Shown here piece by piece: positions 1 to 8,589 of a stretch of 64,000 bases of DNA. The position numbers and the translations under genes are program-made. Numbering within the stretch: the stretch's first letter is position 1; the number at the start of each line of letters is the position of its first letter. This DNA comes from Paenibacillus agilis (GTDB lineage: Bacteria; Bacillota; Bacilli; Paenibacillales; Paenibacillaceae): contig NZ_VNJK01000001.1 in the NCBI RefSeq assembly GCF_007786455.1, positions 2,502,074 to 2,566,073 of the forward strand. The letters run 5' to 3'. The notes below the pieces were generated by a model, which was not told the DNA's origin, did not search any database, and saw only the letters and a program-made list of their open reading frames with translations.

Positions 1-1462
1 GAAGCAAACAATCTTGCCAATCAATACATAATTTTTTAACAATATCACGCATCGTATCGACAGGACAGATATTGAGATTCTCAATCTGAACGAGAATTAC
101 GCGATTCGTTTTAGATAATTCTCTGAGGATTATGTTTTCAGAGAAGTAGTATAGTAAATTAATGACTGATCTCCCATGTAATTCACCTTTATTTTCCCTT
201 TGTAAAGCAGCCATAGCACTTCCCATTGACTGGATAATATTTCGTATTGTCATTAAGATTACTGTAGTAGGAAATAATGCAGAAAATTTTTTTATGCTCA
301 TTGCATCAGATGTATGAAATTGATTAAGAATGTAAGGAACTCTTTTTTTAAATATTTGTTCTTTTCCAGAGACTTTATGATGTGCGTAATACATCGCTTT
401 GATCAAAAATTTTTCAGAAACAAATCCTTTACTTTGCTTTATTTTCAAGGACAGAACTCGTTTCATTATACTTACAAAATGATTGTTATAATCATCATCA
501 TAAAACTTATTACCATCAGAATATTTCATTTTTATCCATTCGTCGTAGTTTCCGAATAAAGGTTGGTTGAAGCTAAAACAAGACATCAGTTGATCAAGTG
601 TAACTTCAGCTTTTCTTGAAATGAATTGAGTATACAAATATGGAAATGGATCATATAAGATGCCCGGTGGCAATACGATAATCTCATCATGACTATCAAG
701 CAAACTTCCGAAATAAATTGATCCACTTCTCCCTAAATAATTTAAGGATAACGCTTTCTCCATTGAGTCTATTATTGTCAATGGACATTCTTCATCAGCT
801 TCTGGAGGATCGGTAATTAGCTTTTCACATTGCTGCGATCTAACTGTTTCATTTTCTCTTTTCTGAATTCGGTTGCAGTAATCTTTGGCCAGCAGTTCCT
901 TCCCATGCTGATGGTAGGTTTCAACCATTTTAATAATGACATCTTTATCGTCTGGTCTTCTTGATAAAACTTCAGCCAATGATGTCGGTATTCCTTCTAA
1001 TTCCAGTTGTTTATCAAATTTCTTCGCGACTACTTGTAAATCCAGATTTTTTGTACCGATATCACCTATATTAAAAAACACAGGATGATAGCCACAGTTA
1101 GCAAGAGAAGTACCATCAATAATTTTCTTAAAACCAGACCTGTAAATTTTGACCACATCTCGATCCATTACCTGAAATTCATCCGCTGTGATCAGAATAG
1201 ATTCTTCGTTATTAACCGGGATTTCGTGAATAACCGGATAAAGTAGATCCTCACACGATCTGCTCAGTTGTGTTCGCTCTAGGTAACAGATGTCAGTAAG
1301 TTCAGATTCAAAACATCCGTTTTTCAAACTCTCGGATATCATATAACCAATAACTCGTCCAGAATATCCAGTACCTAATATCACAACTTTATTGCACTTT
1401 AAAATTTCCTCCATATGCGCAATACTATTGATCGCTTTTAAGTAAAGAGGTTTATGGTTCAT
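1..1462 (-). CDS. Rossmann-like / sulfotransferase-like fusion protein (partial, C-terminus off left edge)
   Basis: Open frame of at least 487 codons running off the left edge; the start ATG (1460-1462) follows AAAGGAGGAGCG and overlaps the end of the upstream hydrolase gene by 11 bases. Residues about 24-130 look like a Rossmann-type nucleotide-binding fold (glycine-rich GTGYSGR at 30-36). Residues about 160-200 resemble a TPR-like helical stretch. From about 243 there is a sulfotransferase-like start: GRSGS (244-248) followed by a LLDSH motif, as in the 5'-phosphosulfate loop of PAPS-dependent sulfotransferases, with a later segment of 3'-phosphate-binding type (TIRNIIQSMGS). Seen: the motifs and the operon position. 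Inferred: a tailoring enzyme that transfers a group onto the carrier-bound or sugar-bound product of this operon. The role of the N-terminal domain is unknown. The combination is uncommon and the actual donor could differ from PAPS. Confidence 0.6.
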   Translation of the reverse strand, partial: MNHKPLYLKAINSIAHMEEILKCNKVVILGTGYSGRVIGYMISESLKNGCFESELTDICYLERTQLSRSCEDLLYPVIHEIPVNNEESILITADEFQVMDRDVVKIYRSGFKKIIDGTSLANCGYHPVFFNIGDIGTKNLDLQVVAKKFDKQLELEGIPTSLAEVLSRRPDDKDVIIKMVETYHQHGKELLAKDYCNRIQKRENETVRSQQCEKLITDPPEADEECPLTIIDSMEKALSLNYLGRSGSIYFGSLLDSHDEIIVLPPGILYDPFPYLYTQFISRKAEVTLDQLMSCFSFNQPLFGNYDEWIKMKYSDGNKFYDDDYNNHFVSIMKRVLSLKIKQSKGFVSEKFLIKAMYYAHHKVSGKEQIFKKRVPYILNQFHTSDAMSIKKFSALFPTTVILMTIRNIIQSMGSAMAALQRENKGELHGRSVINLLYYFSENIILRELSKTNRVILVQIENLNICPVDTMRDIVKKLCIDWQDCLL

Positions 1463-2096
1463 CGCTCCTCCTTTCTACCCATTGTGGATTTAAAAACCGT
1501 TTAAAAAGATCGATATCAGATGGATCAAATGGATAATTTCTCTCAGGATGCCACATAATTCCTTTTATCTTATACTGCAGGTGCTCAATCGCTTCGATTA
1601 CTCCATCTATACACTTAAAAGTCGGTACTAAAGTCTGAACAGATATCTTTGTTCCCCAGTGATGATAACTATTTTTGTAGTTACAATATCCATTATTATC
1701 AATCACATGATGTTGCAAGCTTACATGCCCGTCTACTTCAATAAGCTTTTGCCCAAAAAAATGCTGAATAGCTTGCATACCTCTACAAACTCCAAGTAAA
1801 GGTGTGTCTGTAATTATCGCATACTCTATTAAGAAGTGCTCAACTTCTTCTCTTTCAGGAGCATCTCCACCATACCGACTCAGATGACCTCCACCTGTTA
1901 ATATAATGCCGCCAATATGATTGTTATCCCCAAAATGTTTTAGCAGCTTACTGGCAGCAAGATAGTTATTAGGAACAATAACCGGTATAAGACCGCATTG
2001 AAGAACAAAATCAATCCATCTCTGATCTAGCACATCTCGTTTTTCAAGATAGGTGTTTGAAGAATCCGTTCGTTGAGTCATAAAGGCTAGTTTCAT
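1452..2096 (-). CDS. Class I glutamine amidotransferase-like hydrolase (peptidase C26 fold), Cj1417-like
   Basis: 214 residues, a single glutamine-amidotransferase class I domain. The nucleophile elbow is GVCRGMQ (Cys104), and the His/Glu of the triad lie in WHPER (His183, Glu185); the GGGHLSRYGG stretch (68-77) resembles the oxyanion strand of gamma-glutamyl-GABA hydrolase relatives. No synthetase domain is attached, so it probably acts alone. It overlaps the kinase gene by four bases (ATGA at 2093-2096), which suggests translational coupling and tight functional linkage. In Campylobacter jejuni a protein of this family (Cj1417) removes glutamate from gamma-glutamyl-CDP-amidate, next to a PEP-synthase-like L-glutamine kinase (Cj1418). 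The same pairing here is the main reason for the assignment; a PuuD-type gamma-Glu hydrolase acting on another amide is the alternative. Confidence 0.75.
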   Translation of the reverse strand: MKLAFMTQRTDSSNTYLEKRDVLDQRWIDFVLQCGLIPVIVPNNYLAASKLLKHFGDNNHIGGIILTGGGHLSRYGGDAPEREEVEHFLIEYAIITDTPLLGVCRGMQAIQHFFGQKLIEVDGHVSLQHHVIDNNGYCNYKNSYHHWGTKISVQTLVPTFKCIDGVIEAIEHLQYKIKGIMWHPERNYPFDPSDIDLFKRFLNPQWVERRSDEP

Positions 2097-4408
2097 TGAA
2101 TAACCCTTATTTGACCTTGAGCACAGTTAATATCCAAAACTTCTGCTTTTTCAAGTTGAGCAAACAATTGTTCACCTGTACCTATAACAGCTGGTATTGA
2201 TAATTCATTAGCTCTAATGGCCATATGTGAATTAACTCCTCCATACATCGTAATAAAACCAGCGATATTCCGAGAAAATATCCAATCATATCCTGGATCA
2301 GCATTTGGAATTAATAATATCTTCCCTTCATAATTTTTATTTGAATCCTCTACTTTAACTGTTCGACCACATACTGATTCAATTGTGATATAGTTTGGTT
2401 CTCCTTGTTGTAGACAAAAACTCCAAATGTCATTTGCTGAAGTAATTAATGGAGGAAGGTTGATCCCTAGCAATTTTTTATAAGTATTTTTACCTTCCTT
2501 AATACTGTTCAAAAATAATTCATCCATTCTTTTTTCAGAATCATAAAACTGTTTAATGACACTGATGTTTAAATAAGAAATTTCGTCTATTGTATAATGT
2601 TGTTCTTGTGCAATTTCTGTAAGCAGTTTTAAAATATAGCTTACGCTTTTCGTAAAAATAAATTTGGAATATTCCCTTCCTTCAACAGCCTTCTTTATAA
2701 AATCAAAAAGTTGTAATACACTGCCGGACATCTCGAAATCCTTCATTAATTCACTAATTGCATTTAACTGAGCAAGCGATAATGAGAATGGAGGATTTCT
2801 TTTTTTATTCTTCGCGATCACACTCTCAAAATCAAAATATCTTGATGGATCTTCATCATACCGTTTTGATAATATATCGTATGTACCAGGTCTAAGATGT
2901 CCATACTTCTTCAAAAAAGAAGCTTGATCTAGATCGAAAAAATCACGTTGCATCTGAGAATTAACCGTATCGAGTTCTGACATGAAATTTTGGTAATCTT
3001 CATGAGAAATAATTCCCTTATTCACTAATGACTGCAGCATCTGAACAGCGATAAAGGCTCCGCGTGCAAGACCTGCAAATGGCAATGTTCCATAACGCTT
3101 ACAGTCTTCAAGCAACCAATAAATTTTTGATATTTTGTCTAGATCACTTTTCAGGATCTCTTCCCTTCTTATTTCTAATTCCTCTACCTTTTTATAGTCA
3201 GTTAAAAGTAATCCATCTTCCATACATATTATACGGTTGGTTAATGACTGCAGCCCTTTACAAATAGAATCAATTTCTTCTTCTGTAAATCCATACTGTA
3301 ATAATAACTGAATCCGTTCAGGTAAATCGAATGTAAAGCAGGAGAAGACAATTTCAAACTCAACCTTGTCGTGCAGCGTAGGATTTTCTTTTAATCTCTG
3401 AATATAATAGTTAGTGAGTTTTTCACATATTTCTGAATTAATCGATTTTGGTAAAAAAGAGTTGAAACTTATTCTAACATCAATGTAAGGGCTTCCACAA
3501 AAACTGATAAGTAGCGGGAAACTCCTCAAGTTCTTATAACCATAGTAGTCTCTTTGATACGCCCATATGCTATCAGTTATCAGCTCTTTATAGAGGGAAA
3601 GTGCAAGTGGTCTTGGTCTAATACCGATTAATTCACCTGGGTTCCAATCCGGCATTATACCGAAAATTGTCTCTTTTCCATACAAATATGGTTTTTTGTT
3701 CTGTGCTGCACTGAATTTATTAGAAATATCGAGTAAAGTTTGATACTGCGAATCAGGATCAAACAACTTGTACTGCATCACAAGAGGCCTTGCTTGCAGC
3801 AAATAAAGATTTTGTTCCTTATCTATTGCAAACTCTATATCAATCGGAATAGAGAATATACTTTCCAGCTCTTCAATCAAGTTAACTATTTTAGATAATG
3901 ATCCTACAGCAGGTACAGGAGACTTTTTAAAGTGATATAACGTTTTGTGATTAGATGTTCCAGATGTGACAGACGATGACTTGCCTGAATAATCATCGAA
4001 GTTAATGACATAATAATTGCCACCCGTATTGGGATTCATACTGAAAGCAACACCACTCATAAGCAAATCTTGTAAATAGGGTTGAATAAGAATTTGATTT
4101 TTTGTGTTTATAAGATCATAGGCACAAATGACATCTCCTATAGCCTGCTCAATAGCATCAACTCCAAAAACATTTGGTAATGAAATATACTTTCCTGCCA
4201 TTGAAGCCTGAATAGTATCTTCATTTAAAGCGCTACTCCTGACGATTACTGGTTTAGTAATCCATTCAAGTTTCAGTAACCGTTCAAGAATTTCATTTCT
4301 ATCTAAAGTCCACTCTCCGACAGTAAAAACATATTGCGGCAAAATTACAGCCCTGTGAACTTGGTCAGCAAGTCGTTTTAATGTATCTGCCTTTGAACCT
4401 ACCATCAT
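2093..4408 (-). CDS. PEP-synthase-like phosphotransferase, probable L-glutamine kinase (Cj1418-like)
   Basis: 771 residues. The N-terminal third is the ATP-grasp domain of the PEP synthase/PPDK family (KPVIVRSSALNED around 52-64, SMAGKY, and QARPLVMQ closing the domain near 205-215). The C-terminal domain is the swivelling phosphohistidine domain (GGVNSHMAIRA, catalytic His728, then IPAVIG). The long middle domain has no PEP-binding TIM barrel, as in rifampin phosphotransferase and glutamine kinase. Size and domain order fit Cj1418, which makes L-glutamine phosphate from ATP with release of AMP and phosphate. Start ATG follows AGGTGG at nine bases. It lies 20 bases downstream of the nucleotidyltransferase and overlaps the hydrolase. 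A rifampin-type drug phosphotransferase is possible, but the coupled C26 hydrolase and carrier protein argue for a biosynthetic role. Confidence 0.72.
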   Translation of the reverse strand: MMVGSKADTLKRLADQVHRAVILPQYVFTVGEWTLDRNEILERLLKLEWITKPVIVRSSALNEDTIQASMAGKYISLPNVFGVDAIEQAIGDVICAYDLINTKNQILIQPYLQDLLMSGVAFSMNPNTGGNYYVINFDDYSGKSSSVTSGTSNHKTLYHFKKSPVPAVGSLSKIVNLIEELESIFSIPIDIEFAIDKEQNLYLLQARPLVMQYKLFDPDSQYQTLLDISNKFSAAQNKKPYLYGKETIFGIMPDWNPGELIGIRPRPLALSLYKELITDSIWAYQRDYYGYKNLRSFPLLISFCGSPYIDVRISFNSFLPKSINSEICEKLTNYYIQRLKENPTLHDKVEFEIVFSCFTFDLPERIQLLLQYGFTEEEIDSICKGLQSLTNRIICMEDGLLLTDYKKVEELEIRREEILKSDLDKISKIYWLLEDCKRYGTLPFAGLARGAFIAVQMLQSLVNKGIISHEDYQNFMSELDTVNSQMQRDFFDLDQASFLKKYGHLRPGTYDILSKRYDEDPSRYFDFESVIAKNKKRNPPFSLSLAQLNAISELMKDFEMSGSVLQLFDFIKKAVEGREYSKFIFTKSVSYILKLLTEIAQEQHYTIDEISYLNISVIKQFYDSEKRMDELFLNSIKEGKNTYKKLLGINLPPLITSANDIWSFCLQQGEPNYITIESVCGRTVKVEDSNKNYEGKILLIPNADPGYDWIFSRNIAGFITMYGGVNSHMAIRANELSIPAVIGTGEQLFAQLEKAEVLDINCAQGQIRVIQ

Positions 4409-4428
4409 TGCTAGATACCACCTGACCT

Positions 4429-5373
4429 TTACTTTATACTCAAACTCAGCTCTATCTTTTTCTTATCGTCTTCATTTAAATCATTTTCAACAAGCTCAAA
4501 TAAATCGATCCTATTCAGCCTATTTATGAAATCACACTTCCATTTTTTCCGTTCAGTCTCAGTGAGGCCGTAACAGTTCAAAAGGTATTCTCCTTCTGGA
4601 GTTCGAAACAACTCTACATGTTCAGAGAGAGCTTCATCTTCAAATATCAAATTTGAATAAAAAAGAAGATAATACATATAAGGTTCAATACGATGTTCCT
4701 TGGTATAATCTAATAGCTGTGTAATGTTAAATTTATAATGATTTTTATAAAACATATAAATATCTTGAAACATTGCTACTGTAATAGGATTTTTGAGCTT
4801 ATAGATGTAGATAGAATTCATTTCTCTGTAGTGATGTAAACACATTTGAACAAATGCTGTTAAAGGTGTCAACACTCTTACATGACAATCATGTAAGTTA
4901 AAATCAATTGCTTCTTCAAGAATTTTATCAACCTTTATTCTAGTGCCTTTAAATTCAGCCCAAAAGAAGTCACAGTTAATATCCAATTCAATAGTTGTTC
5001 CGTTCTCCAACTTTTTGAAATATGGCACAACTTGATGAGAATTTTTAAACATAATCTTTTCTTGACGGGATAATGGTCTTGGATTTCCGTTATCATCAAG
5101 AACAATTTGTTTAAAATCGTGTTTATCGCATATTTCATGAAGTTTTGTCAAATCTTTTCTTGATACAAGGATATCTATGTCATGAGAATTTCTGAAACCT
5201 GAACCCCCATAAGCAAATATAGATAAGACATCACCTTTTAGTACTGCATAAGGAACTTCAAGCATATCTTGAAAGAATGGAGTCAGTTGCTCATACCACA
5301 TCTGATTTCTTTCAACTGTAGATTTATCCTGCTTTCTTAGTAAATACTCATAAATTGGTTCAATTTTTAGCAC
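4429..5373 (-). CDS. Nucleotidyltransferase-fold protein (NTP_transf_5 type)
   Basis: About 314 residues. The N-terminal half has the minimal nucleotidyltransferase signature: a glycine/serine pair followed by a DxD metal site (GGSGFRNSHDIDILV), and a later Asp in IELDIN. The family (uncharacterised nucleotidyltransferases, PF14907-like) is common in lasso-peptide, NRPS and capsule loci, where its substrate is mostly unknown. The preferred start is a GTG at 5371-5373 because GGAGGAG lies seven bases upstream; longer in-frame starts overlap that ribosome site. It sits between the carrier protein (45 bases upstream) and the kinase. It could supply the nucleotidyl step that the Campylobacter pathway gets from Cj1416, but it is not the same family as far as can be read, so this is only a hypothesis. 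Confidence 0.65.
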   Translation of the reverse strand: MLKIEPIYEYLLRKQDKSTVERNQMWYEQLTPFFQDMLEVPYAVLKGDVLSIFAYGGSGFRNSHDIDILVSRKDLTKLHEICDKHDFKQIVLDDNGNPRPLSRQEKIMFKNSHQVVPYFKKLENGTTIELDINCDFFWAEFKGTRIKVDKILEEAIDFNLHDCHVRVLTPLTAFVQMCLHHYREMNSIYIYKLKNPITVAMFQDIYMFYKNHYKFNITQLLDYTKEHRIEPYMYYLLFYSNLIFEDEALSEHVELFRTPEGEYLLNCYGLTETERKKWKCDFINRLNRIDLFELVENDLNEDDKKKIELSLSIK

Positions 5374-5417
5374 ACTCGATCTCCTCCATATCATGCTCAA
5401 AACTCAATACAGTATCT

Positions 5418-5672
5418 TTAGGTATTTACCAGATATTTATTGATAATAATATTTATTTTAGATATAGAATTTATGTTCTCGAACAATAAATCTTCATCTT
5501 CCAAAACAATATTGAATTTTTCTTCAATGAGAATCACCAAAGAAATGGCTTTAAGTGAAGTTAAACCTGATTCCACTAAGTTTTCATCCGCTTCAATTGA
5601 TTGAATATCCGTTTGATCGGATTCAAGTATATCTATTAGCAGGTCCTTAATTTCTAGATTATGATTTTGCAT
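5418..5672 (-). CDS. Stand-alone acyl/peptidyl carrier protein
   Basis: 84 residues of four-helix carrier-protein type. The phosphopantetheine attachment site reads SGLTSLKAIS with Ser39 in the place of the DSL/HSL serine, followed by a typical acidic helix (LIEEKFNI). It is the first gene visible in the operon, so the promoter should lie to its right. A free-standing carrier protein with a kinase, a nucleotidyltransferase and a sulfotransferase-like enzyme suggests that an amino acid or acyl group is tethered while being modified. No adenylation or ligase partner is visible in the window; it may lie beyond the left edge. AGAAAGGA precedes the ATG at about 11 bases. Confidence 0.8.
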   Translation of the reverse strand: MQNHNLEIKDLLIDILESDQTDIQSIEADENLVESGLTSLKAISLVILIEEKFNIVLEDEDLLFENINSISKINIIINKYLVNT

Positions 5673-6929
5673 AGAGATACAATTCCTTTCTAAATTAAAT
5701 TGAAAAAGAGATATCCTTAATCCTCTGTGTAAAATAGAAGCTCAACCGACAACTTCACGCAGAACAACGCAGTTGGAACAATATCTTTGTACAATAGAAG
5801 CTACCCTCGTATTATTCATAACTGTATGTAATCATATCATTCACTTTGCAGACGAGTTGCAGATGATACGGTATGCGTAAAAACAAAGCCTTTGTCACAT
5901 GCAACGTGCTCGATGCAATGAGCCAGCTATCATCACTCTCTTCTGAAAATAGTCTGTGGTCATGTGCTTGTCAGTACTATGCTCCGTTTCGGTGATATCG
6001 TATTCATTAGCTTTAGAGCGTGACCCAAATCGTCTAAGTGAAATCGCGAAGGTTGCTTAGTTAAGACGGCAGTTCCAAGTTCAATACGGTATCTAGCTCA
6101 TATAATCATAATTGCATGCTAACTATCTATTTCCTTCTTTAATAACTGCGCCTCATAAAGCGCTTTCACACCATCATTGGCTTAAAGACGAATCACATCA
6201 TTAAATCCGCAAGGATATCTACAATCGATCAAGGAGTTTGCTTCGAACATCGTCAAGTCTGATATTGATCACGTGGCCATAGGGACAAACACCTATAAAG
6301 TTTAACGAGATGAAAATAAGTTTAATTTGATTGTAAATGCAGTGGTGTTTTCTTTGCTAGAAAGAAGGAGCTGAACTAATACACGAAAAGATGAGAGAAT
6401 TCTTAAGTACAGATTATTGATACTGATAGGGCTGATTACTTAAAAAGTCTTATTAATTATGTAAAGGGTCGAACGAGATTAATGAAGAAAGAAAGCTGGC
6501 TAATTCGAAAATTTGTAACGTATGCAAATCAAAGTGAGTCTTTAATTAAAATCTATGAAATAATTAATAGTGGCAGAACAAATTAGGAAGTTATTACAGG
6601 ATGTGATATACAAGGAAGTATTAGGGTTTTTAATGTAAATATATCCTTTTCAATAATTATACCTCTATCTTTAACACAACAACATATGACAAAACAACAA
6701 TTTTTGATATTTTAACACTATTTGAATCTATTTCAAATTTCAACCCTTGATGTAATAAGGTCTTCAAGCACAAAAAAAGGAGTACCTCCCCAAATCTCGA
6801 ATTGGTTAAGCAACTAAACCAGACCAACAATTACGAGACGAACTCCCTATGTCCTACATTCGACATGAGCACCTATTACCTTGCAAGACTTGTTTATATT
6901 GGAGGAACGTAAACATTGTTTTGACTTTT
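5673..6929. other. Gene-poor region with decayed coding remnants
   Basis: About 1.25 kb without an intact gene. It must hold the promoter of the leftward carrier-protein operon, but no convincing -35/-10 pair stood out. A short direct repeat of the form ATAGAAGCT occurs near 5727 and 5797. On the plus strand, 6207-6586 reads as protein-like sequence broken by several stops and a frame change, ending in a 52-codon open stretch; I do not recognise the family. Together with the broken glycosyltransferase to its right, this looks like eroded DNA between two operons. Confidence 0.5.
6207..6586 (+). pseudogene. Unrecognised decayed coding remnant
   Basis: In one plus frame the region reads as plausible protein with three stops, then shifts frame into an open stretch ending at TAG 6584-6586 (motifs such as VKSDIDHVAIGTN and KKESWLIRKFV). 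No start codon with a ribosome site fits. I could not name a family. It may be a fragment of a longer gene destroyed by indels, or chance in AT-rich DNA. Confidence 0.25.
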
Positions 6930-7380
6930 TCAGCTCTAGATGTTTCTTCATACCCGTATGTGTCGTAAAAGCAATTGCTCGTTGTAGAATCTCTAATAGT
7001 GGAACTCAAGACTGTATGATGAAATTGTTTGGAATGCTATCCCCGAGTGATGTAATATCCGTATCTCTGCCACTAACAAGTACAAATTGGGCTGGTATAT
7101 CTTTAAATGCCTCAAATCAAAGTTTATAGAATTCGATATCTTTGTTCAAAATCTGCCCGTGGAAATATAGACGACTTTGTTATATTGCGAGCGAAGTTGA
7201 TCAAATGGAAAAGATGGAGCATCAGGGCGCGGCGTAGTTGAAGGTCCGGTGAAGATGTAGCTATCTTAAAAATTTTCCTATTCATGTTGGAATTACCAGC
7301 TTGTAAATACGACTTTAAAATCAACATACTGACGAGGAATATCATCGAGTGTAGCTACAGCACCAATCCCAATAAATCCA
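6930..7380 (-). pseudogene. Broken MGT-type (macrolide) glycosyltransferase
   Basis: Reading the minus strand from 7380, one frame gives GIGAVATLDDIPRQY, then a VVFTS-stop-FQHE-stop-ENF-stop series, then YIFTGPSTTPRPDAP and VVYIS. A frame change near 7147 leads to LNKDIEFYKL-stop-FEAFKDIPAQ, SLGDSIPNNFI, VPLLEILQRA and THTGM. The order matches the C-terminal half of UDP-glycosyltransferases of the macrolide glycosyltransferase family, where the last motif is normally ITHGGMNS. At least five stops, one frameshift and missing ends make it non-functional. It lies just past the terminator of the GH18 gene. Confidence 0.75.
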
Positions 7381-7388
7381 CGTCCGGC

Positions 7389-7425
7389 AAAAAAAGTGGC
7401 CATTTCCGCTCAAGGAAACAGCCAC
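7389..7425 (-). terminator. Rho-independent terminator of the GT2-acyltransferase-GH18 operon
   Basis: A 12-base stem (plus-strand 7396-7407 pairing with 7414-7425 through two G-U wobbles) with a six-base loop, followed on the minus strand by a run of seven T. It sits 24 bases beyond the GH18 stop codon. Confidence 0.8.
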
Positions 7426-7449
7426 CAATGTTCATCCTTTTTTCACATT

Positions 7450-8583
7450 TTAGTTTAAATGATCGAACAAGTATTTCATAATTCCGTCTTTGGTATCATG
7501 AGAGTATTCCCACACCATTGCGCCGCCTAAGTTTTTCTCCTTGATATATTTTACTTTTGCTTCCAGTGCTTGCTTATCCTCGTACGTAATAAATATATCC
7601 CCATTGTATAAATAAGCTGCTTTGGCTTTATCATCGTAGTAACGCTTATATCCTTGCTTATCCATAAATGTGGAGACAAGAGACTTGTAGCTTATATCGA
7701 ACTTGTCGATATCGATTGGATACCCAACCGTATATAGTCCCTGTAGCTGTTTCTCCTTATCTCGGTGTACATTTTTCCATCCGTAGGAATAAGCGGGAAT
7801 GCCCATGAGTATTTTCTTACTGTCAATTTGACGTGATAAATAACGATTCATGATTTCATCGACACTGTTCGTTGCTATTCCTTTGGAGTCAACGTAGAGA
7901 TTGGCATTATAGGCGGTTGTGTCTGACCATTCCCCTGTTAAGTCATAGCTCATCACATTGATATAGTCGACATACGGCTCTACCTTTTTAACCTCTACAT
8001 TGGTAAAGTACCATTCTTGTGTACCAGCGGCAAAGCTGAGCAAATAGTTCTTATTCTTCTTCGGGAGCTTGTCCAGCTTCTCTCTAAGTTCTTTCATCAG
8101 ACTTGTAAAGTTCACCGTATCAATGTCACGAGCCTTTTGCGTGTTCCAGGCATCGTACGCCGGGTACTCCCAATCAATTTCAACCCCGTCCAGACCGAGT
8201 TCTTTAACCATATTAATAATATTATCAGTAAACTCACCACGGTTCTCATCGAGCGATGCATCAGAAAATCCGTCAACTGCATAACCACCTACTCCAAGCA
8301 CAAACCGTGTCTTTTGATGTTCCTGCTTCAATCTTTTAATCGTGTTTTTTATCTCCTCGTCGGCATTTTTGTCTTTGCTAAAATAAATTTCATTTTTATC
8401 AATATTCGCAAAGGAAATATAAGCAATGTCGACGTAATCCAACTGTGTTTCATCAATCGTCTTATAAATCGGGATATAGGCTGCAGTCACCTTTTCATCT
8501 TTCGTGTTAGTTATATACATGTAAGCACTCATCCCAATTACTAATAAGGCGATAAAAATTTTCGTAAAAATACTAACCTTCAT
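7450..8583 (-). CDS. Membrane-anchored glycoside hydrolase family 18 protein
   Basis: 377 residues. Residues 5-23 form one hydrophobic N-terminal segment (signal anchor), after which the protein is predicted extracellular. The GH18 barrel shows the SxGG-type strand (LGVGGY near 96-101) and the catalytic motif DGVEIDWE with Asp132, Glu135, Asp137 and the acid Glu139; the second Asp of the usual DxxDxDxE is Glu here. Later strands include MSYDL and MVWEYSHD, typical of YaaH/chitinase relatives. It follows the acyltransferase gene by six bases, so it is the last gene of a polysaccharide operon. GH18 enzymes cleave beta-1,4-GlcNAc linkages; here it may trim or release the polymer made by the upstream GT2, in the place that a deacetylase/hydrolase holds in pga/ica loci. 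Substrate is inferred. Confidence 0.8.
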   Translation of the reverse strand: MKVSIFTKIFIALLVIGMSAYMYITNTKDEKVTAAYIPIYKTIDETQLDYVDIAYISFANIDKNEIYFSKDKNADEEIKNTIKRLKQEHQKTRFVLGVGGYAVDGFSDASLDENRGEFTDNIINMVKELGLDGVEIDWEYPAYDAWNTQKARDIDTVNFTSLMKELREKLDKLPKKNKNYLLSFAAGTQEWYFTNVEVKKVEPYVDYINVMSYDLTGEWSDTTAYNANLYVDSKGIATNSVDEIMNRYLSRQIDSKKILMGIPAYSYGWKNVHRDKEKQLQGLYTVGYPIDIDKFDISYKSLVSTFMDKQGYKRYYDDKAKAAYLYNGDIFITYEDKQALEAKVKYIKEKNLGGAMVWEYSHDTKDGIMKYLFDHLN

Positions 8584-8589
8584 GCTTGA

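Noticed and set aside
314..559. Plus-strand open frame at the left edge
   Set aside because: It is antisense to the sulfotransferase-like gene, has no ribosome site and has a low-complexity Phe/Ile composition.
2093..4408. Reading the kinase as a rifampin phosphotransferase
   Set aside because: The domain layout is compatible, but a coupled C26 hydrolase and a carrier protein fit biosynthesis better; kept as an alternative only.
6881..7345. Open frames on both strands (6881-7129 plus, 7124-7345 minus)
   Set aside because: Both cover the broken glycosyltransferase, whose protein-like signal lies in other minus-strand frames.
8017..8544. 175-codon plus-strand frame
   Set aside because: Complement of the GH18 gene; no ribosome site and Ile/Leu/Cys-rich nonsense composition.
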